This document shows, piece after piece, positions 1-8,177 of a DNA stretch of 64,000 nt. The notes below the pieces were generated by a model. It did no database searches. It saw only the letters and a program-made list of their open reading frames with translations, and was not told where the DNA came from. Source of the stretch: Thermomonas sp. (lineage in GTDB: Bacteria > Pseudomonadota > Gammaproteobacteria > Xanthomonadales > Xanthomonadaceae); the NCBI RefSeq assembly GCF_029945965.1, contig NZ_JAQSDO010000008.1:1-64000 (forward strand), given 5' to 3'. Each line of letters opens with the position of its first letter. The stretch's first letter is position 1. Both the position numbers and the translations under genes were made by a program.

Positions 1-54
1 GGGTGGGTCAATTTTGGTTGGAAACCCCGGGTCAGTTTTGCGTGGAAATCAACA
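1..54. mobile_element. Probable terminal fragment of an IS21-family insertion sequence
   Basis: The first bases contain two imperfect 20-bp direct repeats at 5-24 and 29-48 (17 of 20 identical, 24-bp period), each of the form GGGTCA-N-TTTTG-NN-TGGAAA, followed by a CA dinucleotide at 53-54. Repeated motifs inside the termini and TG/CA ends are known for the IS21 family, and this wording resembles IS21-type ends that I recall. The transposase genes (istA/istB) would lie to the left, outside the window, so it cannot be told whether the element is complete. The family assignment is inference from the end sequence alone. Confidence 0.5.
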
Positions 55-106
55 GGTACGCGCTCGCCCGCGGCTTGAGCGTGCGCAATTTTGTGTCTGT
101 AAGCAT

Positions 107-179
107 GTGAGTCAACCAATTGTGAGTCAGCGCGGCAGACACCGACTCTTCGACTCACATATTGACTCACTTTATTGGT
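107..179. repeat. Cluster of direct and inverted GTGAGTCA repeats
   Basis: GTGAGTCA occurs directly at 107-114 and 122-129 and in inverted form at 163-170, with a one-mismatch inverted copy at 151-158. ACCAAT at 115-120 and ATTGGT at 174-179 extend the outer pair into an imperfect inverted repeat. The stretch is more AT-rich than the genes around it and lies between the IS end and the tRNA gene. It could be an operator, a recombination site or a decayed element; nothing here decides. No gene is supported between 55 and 285. Confidence 0.4.
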
Positions 180-285
180 GGATTCAATCTGACAGCTTTG
201 TACAGATATCGACATGAAGTTATTTCAAATCAGTGACTTAAGTCGTTTTTTGGGCAGATCTGGATGGCTCTATACAGCTATTAAA

Positions 286-594
286 TGGGCCCACCAGGAC
301 TCGAACCTGGAACCAAAGGATTCACTTGTCCGGGACTTTCGCCCCGGGGTGGACTATCTCATCACCCTCAGCTTGCGCTGGTGGGGTGCGGGACGCTCTA
401 GCCTGTTATCAAGGGCACTGCAGCCCCCAGGTAGTCTCTGCACCTTCCGGCGGTGTACCGCCGGCTTGGCTCAGGATTGCCGCCGGCCTGACCGCTGCGG
501 TTTCCCTGAATTCATCCCGTTTCTCATCCAGCGATTACGCGCTGGCGTCACCTTTTCGATGAGTCCTCTGCTCTAACCATTGAGCTATAGGCCC
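286..594 (-). tRNA. tRNA with CAU anticodon (probably tRNA-Ile2), split by a group I intron
   Basis: On the minus strand, exon 1 (594-559, 36 nt) and exon 2 (322-286, 37 nt) join to a standard 73-nt cloverleaf: acceptor stem GGGCCTA/TGGGCCC, D arm GCTC/GAGC, anticodon stem GAGGA/TCCTT around loop CTCATAA, T arm CCAGG-TTCGAGT-CCTGG and discriminator A. CCA is not encoded. The anticodon is CAU, which could be elongator Met or the lysidine-modified Ile2. Ile2 is preferred because the D arm and anticodon stem resemble Ile2 genes and because E. coli ileX also lies close to rpoD, as this gene does. The insertion follows the third anticodon base, so the tRNA is functional only after splicing. Confidence 0.9.
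323..558 (-). ncRNA. Group I self-splicing intron in the tRNA anticodon loop
   Basis: The 236-nt insert has group I hallmarks on the minus strand. P1 is formed by exon UCAU and intron GUGA, with the canonical U-G wobble at the 5' splice site, and the intron ends in G (323). P2 is CCAGCG/CGCTGG. The conserved core AATCCTGAGCCAAG lies at 478-465, a 7-bp P6-like hairpin closed by a TACA loop follows, AAGGTGCAGAGACTA lies at 446-432, and its P7 partner GATAGTCC at 358-351. A GAAA-capped P9 hairpin sits near the 3' end. The CAU/GUG pairing and size recall the Azoarcus tRNA-Ile(CAU) intron (about 205 nt, subgroup IC3). It is too small to encode an endonuclease, and ORFs across it are artefacts. Confidence 0.92.
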
Positions 595-664
595 GCAGTG
601 GAATCGTAACAAGTAACGCCGTGCTTACAGCGTACTTGGTGCTAAATCGGATTATGATAATTTG

Positions 665-1066
665 ATGAAATCCGAAAAATGTGCCACATGCCAACAGCAA
701 CTGAGCGGACGCCAGCGCCGCTTCTGCTCACTGAAGTGCAAGAACGCAGATACCAACGATCGCCATCAGAGCTACCTGAGTCAGCAGAAACGCGGCCTTG
801 CCCGCAAACTGCAATTAGTCGACGAAGTCGGCGGGAGGTGCGTGAAGTGTGGGTACGACCGCAACCTTGCTGCGTTGGCATGGCACCACATCGATCCGCG
901 AACCAAACGGTTCCAGCTCGACTTGCGCTCGCTTTCAAACCGTGGCGAACGGGACATCCGCATCGAGTTGGAGAAGTGCATGCTCGTGTGCGCCAATTGC
1001 CACGCCGAAATCCACTCCCCAACCATGGAAATGTGTGCGCTTCTAAACAAACAAGGCCGCGATTAG
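665..1066 (+). CDS. Free-standing HNH endonuclease-like protein
   Basis: A 133-residue protein begins at ATG 665; an in-frame TTG lies one codon earlier. It carries an N-terminal zinc-ribbon-like segment (CATC ... FCSLKC), a second CVKCGY pair, then the HNH core: WHHIDP with tandem histidines near residue 77, followed by CMLVCANCHAEIH near residues 104-116. This order is typical of small HNH nucleases found free-standing in phages and bacterial chromosomes. The gene diverges from the intron-containing tRNA with only about 70 bp between them and converges on rpoD across a shared terminator. Its substrate is unknown. Cleavage of the intronless tRNA allele is an attractive but unproven idea. Confidence 0.75.
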   Translation: MKSEKCATCQQQLSGRQRRFCSLKCKNADTNDRHQSYLSQQKRGLARKLQLVDEVGGRCVKCGYDRNLAALAWHHIDPRTKRFQLDLRSLSNRGERDIRIELEKCMLVCANCHAEIHSPTMEMCALLNKQGRD

Positions 1067-1078
1067 CGGCCTTGTTTG
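1048..1078. terminator. Bidirectional hairpin terminator between the HNH gene and rpoD
   Basis: A perfect 13-bp stem (1048-1060 with 1066-1078) encloses a 5-nt GATTA loop that overlaps the HNH stop codon. On the minus strand the stem ends in TTGTTTG and is followed by TTTAG, giving a T-rich tail suited to ending rpoD transcripts. On the plus strand the tail is weaker. Confidence 0.75.
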
Positions 1079-1095
1079 TGTGACATTGGATTCAC

Positions 1096-2982
<1,887 letters not shown>

Positions 2983-3022
2983 GGATCGGGCTACCGTGTA
3001 AGTGACGCGAAGGGAACCCAGC

Positions 3023-3031
3023 ATTATACCA
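3023..3031 (-). promoter_or_regulatory. Extended -10 promoter element upstream of rpoD
   Basis: The minus strand reads TGGTATAAT, a perfect TATAAT with an upstream TG (extended -10), about 40 bp before the rpoD ATG. No good -35 match is present at 17-18 bp, which is tolerated by extended -10 promoters. The assignment is by motif and position only. Confidence 0.5.
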
Positions 3032-3144
3032 GCGCTGCCGGGGCTTGGCTTGTAACGAGGCACTGTCCGCTGAACGACACGCCAGCAGGTGTGGGATAAC
3101 CACGCTGGAAAGCGGCTGTCGCGGGTCGGATCAGGAACGGAACG

Positions 3145-3585
3145 TCACGCCTTCAAAAGGAAAGTGACCGGACCGTCATTGACCAGGCTGATCACCATAT
3201 GGGTACCGAACCGCCCGATTTCCACCCCTGGCGGGTGAAGTCCACGACATGTTTCGACCAGACGGTTGAAGCCAAGTTCCGCTTCGACCGGTGCTGCGGC
3301 GGTAGTGAAGCCGGGCCGCATGCCGCTGCGGGTGTCCGCCGCAAGCGTGAACTGGCTGACCAGCAGCAAGCCGCCACCGGTGTCGCTCAATGAGTGATTC
3401 ATCTTGCCGGCATCGTCGGCGAACACGCGATAACCAAGCAGCCTTTGTGCCATCCGCGCGATCTGCACCTCGCTGTCACCGGGCTCGATCGCGACCAATG
3501 CCAGCAGGCCGGGACCAATCGCGCCAACCACGGCATCGTCCACGGCCACCCTGGCTTCAGTCACGCGCTGGATCAAGGCAAGCAT
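3145..3585 (-). CDS. dtd: D-aminoacyl-tRNA deacylase
   Basis: Dtd hydrolyses D-amino acids mis-attached to tRNA, such as D-Tyr-tRNA, in the cytoplasm. The 146 residues match the usual length (about 145). The two motifs that form the cross-dimer active site are present: SQFTL at 77-81 and NDGPVTF at 136-142. The N-terminus MLALIQRVTEARV is typical. It lies upstream of rpoD on the same strand and diverges from the acyltransferase gene with under 40 bp between the starts. Confidence 0.96.
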   Translation of the reverse strand: MLALIQRVTEARVAVDDAVVGAIGPGLLALVAIEPGDSEVQIARMAQRLLGYRVFADDAGKMNHSLSDTGGGLLLVSQFTLAADTRSGMRPGFTTAAAPVEAELGFNRLVETCRGLHPPGVEIGRFGTHMVISLVNDGPVTFLLKA

Positions 3586-3623
3586 GGCGCAAGCCTAACC
3601 CGGACGAAAGCTAGAATGGCTGC

Positions 3624-4550
3624 ATGAGCCGCCTGCTTGCCACCCTGCTATATGCCCTTGCCTGGAGCCTGGCCCGGCTGCCACAGCCGTGGCTGGCGGC
3701 GCTGGCGGATACAATTGCCGGTTGGTGGATCCGCATCGATGCACGCGAGGCACGGGTCGCCAGGCGCAATCTGGAGCTGGTGATGCCACAGCTGGATGCC
3801 GATGCGCGCACGGCGTTGCACCGCCAGGTCCTGTGTACTACTGCGCAGCAGGCGCTGGAAACGATGCGTTTCTGGACCCACCCGCACGCCGAGAATCTGG
3901 CGCTGATCCGCGAGACCCACGGTGTCGACCTGTTCGATGCCGCCATCGCGCGCGGAAACGGCGTGATCGTCGCCGCGCCGCATTACGGCAACTGGGAACT
4001 ACTCAACCAGTGGTTGGCCGCGCACACCGCACTGGCGATCCTGTACCGGCCTCCGGAATCGGCGATCGGCGAGGCCTTCCTGCAACGGGTGCGCGCCGAC
4101 GGCGATGGCCACATCACCCAGATCCGCGCCGGGGCCGCGGGGGTGCGCCAGCTATTCCGGCTGCTGCAGGGCGGTGGCGTGGTCGGGATCTTGCCCGACC
4201 AGCAACCAAAGGTCGGCGACGGCGTGTTCGCCCCGTTCTTCGGACTGCAGGCGCTGACCATGACGCTGCTGACGCGACTGGCTCAGCGCACCGGGGCGAC
4301 GGTGCTGTTCGCCTATTGCGAACGCATACGGTCGGCTACGGGTGTACCGGGCTTTGATTTGCGCTTCGAGGCGGCCCCGGCCGGGATCGATGCAGCGAAT
4401 CCGGATACCGGCGCACGCGCGCTGAACGCAATGATCGAGCGGATCGCGCGCCGCGATCCGGCCCAGTACCAGTGGACCTACAAGCGTTACAACGTGCGCC
4501 CCCATGATTCCGGGGAAACCAGCCCGTACGCGAACACACCACTGCAATGA
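3624..4550 (+). CDS. lpxL: Lipid A biosynthesis acyltransferase (LpxL/HtrB family)
   Basis: The 308-residue protein transfers a secondary acyl chain from acyl-ACP to the Kdo-lipid A precursor at the inner face of the cytoplasmic membrane. An N-terminal hydrophobic segment (about 1-30) anchors it, and the catalytic HX4E motif is visible as HYGNWE at 120-125. A second family element, GILPDQQPKVGDGVFAPFFG, follows in the middle. Whether it adds the laurate or myristate chain cannot be read from the sequence. The gene diverges from dtd and is followed by a glycosyltransferase through a tiny bridging ORF. Confidence 0.9.
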   Translation: MSRLLATLLYALAWSLARLPQPWLAALADTIAGWWIRIDAREARVARRNLELVMPQLDADARTALHRQVLCTTAQQALETMRFWTHPHAENLALIRETHGVDLFDAAIARGNGVIVAAPHYGNWELLNQWLAAHTALAILYRPPESAIGEAFLQRVRADGDGHITQIRAGAAGVRQLFRLLQGGGVVGILPDQQPKVGDGVFAPFFGLQALTMTLLTRLAQRTGATVLFAYCERIRSATGVPGFDLRFEAAPAGIDAANPDTGARALNAMIERIARRDPAQYQWTYKRYNVRPHDSGETSPYANTPLQ

Positions 4551-4612
4551 CCGCGCGACCTCCACTGTCGGGCACCGAAACTGCATTGCGCGTGCTGAAG
4601 GCCAGCCCATGA
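4547..4612 (+). CDS. Possible 21-codon bridging ORF between lpxL and the glycosyltransferase
   Basis: ATG at 4547 overlaps the lpxL stop as ATGA, and the short frame ends in a TGA at 4610-4612 that again overlaps the next gene's start as ATGA. A ribosome finishing lpxL could therefore reinitiate twice without leaving the message. The predicted peptide (MTARPPLSGTETALRVLKASP, plus stop) matches no family that I recognise. The geometry may be chance; it is listed because both junctions are exact ATGA overlaps. Confidence 0.3.
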   Translation: MTARPPLSGTETALRVLKASP

Positions 4613-5673
4613 GTTCCATCCTGTTCTGGGACCCAACCTGCGTTCGCCCCTACGACACGCAGTCCATCCTGCGGGAAGCCACTGGCGGCACCGAGTCGAG
4701 CGTGACGCGCATCGCCGATGCGCTGGATGCATACGTGGTCCAGCACAACCGCACCACGGCCGATGGCCGCTACCGCCCGCCCGGAAGGATTTCCGGCATC
4801 ACGCACGTTGTGGTTGTCCGCGATTCGCGCGCCATGTCGACTGTTCGCGAACTCTATCCTGACGCCAAACACTTCCTGTGGCTGCACGACCAGATCAACC
4901 CGGGTTCGAAACGCGGCCGGCGGCTGGCGGGCACCGCTGCGCTGCTGCGCGAATTATCGGTCACGCTGGTGTGCGTTTCGGATGCACAGCGCCGCGGCGT
5001 GAACGCAGTGCTCCGCGGCATGGGCGTCGCAGGTCAGGTCCGCACGCGCACGATCTACAATCCGATCGACGATGCGCTGGTGCCGGATGGATCGCCCATC
5101 GACAACAACAAGCTGGTTTTTTTCTCATCGCCCAACAAGGGCCTGCTGTTCACCCTGGATGCGTTCCGCGCGATGCGGCGTGCGATGCCCGAGCTGCGCC
5201 TGGTGGTCGGCAATCCCGGATACAAGGCCGGCAAGTCCGCGGGCATCGCGGGAGTGACGTACCTGGGGCCACAGCCACAGGCGCGCATCCATGCCGAAGT
5301 CCGCACCGCCTTGTGCACGTTCTGCCCGAACTTCGTGCTTCCGGAAACCTTCGGGCTGGTGTTCGCCGAATCGATGGCCCTGGGTACGCCGGTATTGACC
5401 CACGACTGCGGCGCGGCCAGCGAGGTCATCGGCGATCCTGCACAGGTGCTGCCGATCACGCGCTGGCAGCGCGCCTACGAGCGCGCGTGCGGGGGAATGT
5501 CGTCGCACTTCCGCAGTGGCCCAGCGCGAGTTGCCGCGCAGTTGGGACTGTTCGATCCCTACATCGAGCGCATCCGCGCTTGGCGCTCCGGGGCAAGGCC
5601 GCAGACCGGCCCGGATCCGCGTTTCGGCCTGACCACGGTCGCGGCGCAGTGGCGCGAGTTGCTGGACAGCTGA
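4609..5673 (+). CDS. GT-B fold glycosyltransferase (GT4-like)
   Basis: The 354-residue protein begins MSSILFWDP, preceded by an AAGG ribosome site about 10 bases upstream; longer upstream frames lack support. The C-terminal half carries the retaining GT4/GT1 signature PETFGLVFAESMALGTPV near 245-262, where the conserved glutamates contact the nucleotide-sugar donor, followed by a DCGAASEVIGD segment. Donor and acceptor are unknown. Following an LpxL-type gene and preceding two ArnT-like enzymes, it probably modifies a lipopolysaccharide or other envelope glycan. Confidence 0.82.
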   Translation: MSSILFWDPTCVRPYDTQSILREATGGTESSVTRIADALDAYVVQHNRTTADGRYRPPGRISGITHVVVVRDSRAMSTVRELYPDAKHFLWLHDQINPGSKRGRRLAGTAALLRELSVTLVCVSDAQRRGVNAVLRGMGVAGQVRTRTIYNPIDDALVPDGSPIDNNKLVFFSSPNKGLLFTLDAFRAMRRAMPELRLVVGNPGYKAGKSAGIAGVTYLGPQPQARIHAEVRTALCTFCPNFVLPETFGLVFAESMALGTPVLTHDCGAASEVIGDPAQVLPITRWQRAYERACGGMSSHFRSGPARVAAQLGLFDPYIERIRAWRSGARPQTGPDPRFGLTTVAAQWRELLDS

Positions 5674-5739
5674 CGCACCAGCGGGGCGCGGCGCCGGCCG
5701 AACCACGGCAGGCTGCCGTTGGCGCAGGCACGGGATTTG

Positions 5740-7353
5740 TCAGTGCGGCGAGCTACGCAGCTCGCCCTCACCCGGTTGCAGCGGTATTTGTTGCGCTGGT
5801 AGCGCGCGCCATTGTCCAGCGCGCCAGACCTGGATCCAGCGCGTGCGGAAGCGTTGCTGGGTGACCGGCTGCGGGCCCGGCAGCGTCCATGCATCGAGCG
5901 TATTGACCACCAGCAACTGGGTTGGATGCTGCAATGCCCACGCGCGCGCATCGGCCTCGTCGACTACCAGCAATGGCGCGTGCAGTCGGCCGGTGAAGTG
6001 GAATTGCAATTGGTACTCACCCAGGAACGCAACCTGGGTGCCGTCACGTTGCGCGCTGCTGATGACATTTGCCGTCGGGGTGAAATCGAATTGCGACTTC
6101 AACAAGGGCGTGACCGCCGCATGCAGGGTCGCCATCGCCAGCAGCAGGCCGAAGGCATGCACCGACAATGATCTCCAACGCAGCAAGGCGATGCCCAGCA
6201 GCACCAGCACTGCACCTGCGATGGGCATGCTGGTCAGCAGCTCGTCCGGGAATGGCTCGCCAATGTTTCCCGCAAACAGACGTGCACCCAGCATCGCAAT
6301 CCCGGTGAACAGCAAAAGCATTGGCGCAGCGATGCCGAGCCGCGGGCGGGCATCCGCAGCCACCGCCAGCAGTAGCGCGAGTGCCGCGAAATCCGGCAGC
6401 ATGTAATACGGTTGCTTGCCACTGATCAGGCTGAAGGCCAGCACCATCCCGAGTAGCCAGCACCATGCGAAGCGATTGCGGGCATCGCGCCACAGCGCCG
6501 GCACCTGGCTCCACCACCAACGCGACCACCACCACGGTGCCATCAAGGCCATCAGCATCGGCGCGTACCACCACCAGGGCTCGGCGTGGTCGAAACTATC
6601 CTTGATGCGACCGGCGGTCTGGGTGACCAGCAAGGCTTCGCGGTATTCGGGATCGCCCAAGGTCAATGCCGGCACCAGCCACAGCGCGAACAGGCCGATG
6701 CCGGCAAGTGTGGCCAACAGCGTTTTCTTCGCGAATCCCTTGCTGTCCTCGCGCGCGGCCGGATGCCATAGGCGCGCGGTCAGCAATGGCACGCCCAGAT
6801 GTAGAAGCGCGACCGGACCTTTGGCCAGCAGGCCGAAGCCGACCGCCAGCGCGAGCCCTGGCCACCACGGCGCCCAAGCCGCGCCACGACGTCGGCAAAG
6901 CGCCAGCAGGCCGCCAAGCACGGCCACCGTGAGCGGCAGTTCGTACATGACCTGCAACGAGAACATGAAAAAGAACCAGAACCCGGCCATCGCCCATGCG
7001 GTCAATGCCGGCAAGTTCGGGCGCGACGGATACAGGTGCCGTGCAAGCACGCCCGCCTGTGCGATCGCAACAGTGCCCAGCAGCACCATCAGCAACCGCG
7101 GCCAGATGTCGCTGACCCCGCCCACCAGCCAACCGGCATGGATCAGCCACGGCAACAGCGGCGTCTTGTGCGAGTAGGGCGCGCCATTGAACAGCGGCAC
7201 CAGCCAGCTGCCCTGGTCCCACATTTCCCACGCCACCGCGAGCGTGCGCGTGGAATACAGCGGTAGCGGCCCGTGCAGGAAGATCGACAGCAGCGCCAGC
7301 GCGCTCCAGGCCAGCAGCGGCGCGCGCAACGAGGTTAGGGTAGGTCGCGTCAT
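5740..7353 (-). CDS. ArnT-like polytopic glycosyltransferase (GT83/PMT superfamily)
   Basis: A 537-residue integral membrane protein with about 10-12 hydrophobic helices. The first periplasmic loop holds the family's acidic/aromatic region (WEMWDQGSWLVPLFNGAPYSHKTPLLPWL), where the PMT superfamily binds the polyprenyl-phosphate sugar. Later elements LLAKGPVALLHLGVPLL and SGKQPYYMLPDFAALALLLA are typical of ArnT relatives. Such enzymes transfer a sugar (4-amino-4-deoxy-L-arabinose in ArnT) from undecaprenyl phosphate to lipid A or another acceptor on the periplasmic side. The actual sugar here is unknown. A second paralogue lies just downstream of the divergent GT2 gene. Confidence 0.85.
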   Translation of the reverse strand: MTRPTLTSLRAPLLAWSALALLSIFLHGPLPLYSTRTLAVAWEMWDQGSWLVPLFNGAPYSHKTPLLPWLIHAGWLVGGVSDIWPRLLMVLLGTVAIAQAGVLARHLYPSRPNLPALTAWAMAGFWFFFMFSLQVMYELPLTVAVLGGLLALCRRRGAAWAPWWPGLALAVGFGLLAKGPVALLHLGVPLLTARLWHPAAREDSKGFAKKTLLATLAGIGLFALWLVPALTLGDPEYREALLVTQTAGRIKDSFDHAEPWWWYAPMLMALMAPWWWSRWWWSQVPALWRDARNRFAWCWLLGMVLAFSLISGKQPYYMLPDFAALALLLAVAADARPRLGIAAPMLLLFTGIAMLGARLFAGNIGEPFPDELLTSMPIAGAVLVLLGIALLRWRSLSVHAFGLLLAMATLHAAVTPLLKSQFDFTPTANVISSAQRDGTQVAFLGEYQLQFHFTGRLHAPLLVVDEADARAWALQHPTQLLVVNTLDAWTLPGPQPVTQQRFRTRWIQVWRAGQWRALPAQQIPLQPGEGELRSSPH

Positions 7354-7370
7354 CGGGCGCAGGATACGAC

Positions 7371-8177
7371 ATGGCCGTGGCGAGCCTTGCTACGCTCACG
7401 TCCATGCCGACCGATGCTTCCCCCTTGCCCCTGTCCGGCGTCGTGATCACCTTGAACGAGGCGGATCGCATCGGCCGCTGCCTGGCGTCGCTGGCGGGCT
7501 TGTGCTGCGAAATGATCGTATTGGACTCGGGCTCGACCGACGGCACTGGCGAAATCGCCCAAGCCTACGGTGCACGGGTGGTGCAACAACCCTGGCTGGG
7601 CTTTGCCGCGCAAAAGAACGCAGCCATTGCCCAGGCCACGCAGCCGTTCGTGCTGTTGCTGGATGCGGACGAGTGGCTGGCACCGGACGGTGCCGAAGCG
7701 ATCCGCGTGTTGTTCGCGGATGCCACGGTGGAACAGGCGGATGTCTGGCGCTTGCATCGGCGCACGCACTTCCTCGGCACCACGCTCGATCATGGTGGCT
7801 GGGGTCGCGAGCCGGTCGACCGACTGTTCCGACCTGGCCTGCGCTACCGCCCGGCGCAGGTGCATGAGGCATTCGATCTTGCGGGGCGTCGCGTGCGCGC
7901 GCTGGATGCGCGCATTGAGCACGACACCGCGCGCAGCGACGCCGAGTACGCCGCCAAACTGCATCGCTATGCGCAATTGTGGGCACAGCAACGCCACGCA
8001 TCCGGCAGGCGGGCAAGCGCGTGGTCGGCGCCGCTGCATGCCTTGGCGCATTGGCTGAAAAATTATGTCCTGCGAGGCGGTTTCCTCGACGGCGGGCATG
8101 CACACCGCTACCACGCGCTGCACACGCGTTATGTCAACGACAAATATCGCCTATTGCGCGTGCTCGGCACAGGCTAA
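7371..8177 (+). CDS. Family 2 glycosyltransferase, WaaE/KdtX-like
   Basis: A 268-residue cytoplasmic GT-A enzyme. The N-terminal half shows the GT2 pattern: VVITLNEADRIGRCLASL near 24-41, VLDSGSTDGT (nucleotide binding) near 50-59 and LLLDADEWL containing the DxD metal motif near 94-102. The C-terminal half, with KNYVLRGGFLDGGHAHRYH, resembles WaaE/KdtX proteins that add glucose to the lipopolysaccharide inner core. ATG 7371 has a weak GGA upstream; ATG 7404 (MPTDASPLPLSG) is an equally good start. The 3' end overlaps the convergent ArnT-like gene by 27 bp. Confidence 0.85.
   Translation: MAVASLATLTSMPTDASPLPLSGVVITLNEADRIGRCLASLAGLCCEMIVLDSGSTDGTGEIAQAYGARVVQQPWLGFAAQKNAAIAQATQPFVLLLDADEWLAPDGAEAIRVLFADATVEQADVWRLHRRTHFLGTTLDHGGWGREPVDRLFRPGLRYRPAQVHEAFDLAGRRVRALDARIEHDTARSDAEYAAKLHRYAQLWAQQRHASGRRASAWSAPLHALAHWLKNYVLRGGFLDGGHAHRYHALHTRYVNDKYRLLRVLGTG

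Noticed and set aside
214-576. ORFs on the plus strand across the tRNA region
   Set aside because: They are antisense to the split tRNA and its group I intron and show no protein-like composition.
642-1022. Minus-strand ORF opposite the HNH gene
   Set aside because: The plus-strand frame has clear zinc and HNH motifs; the antisense frame has none.
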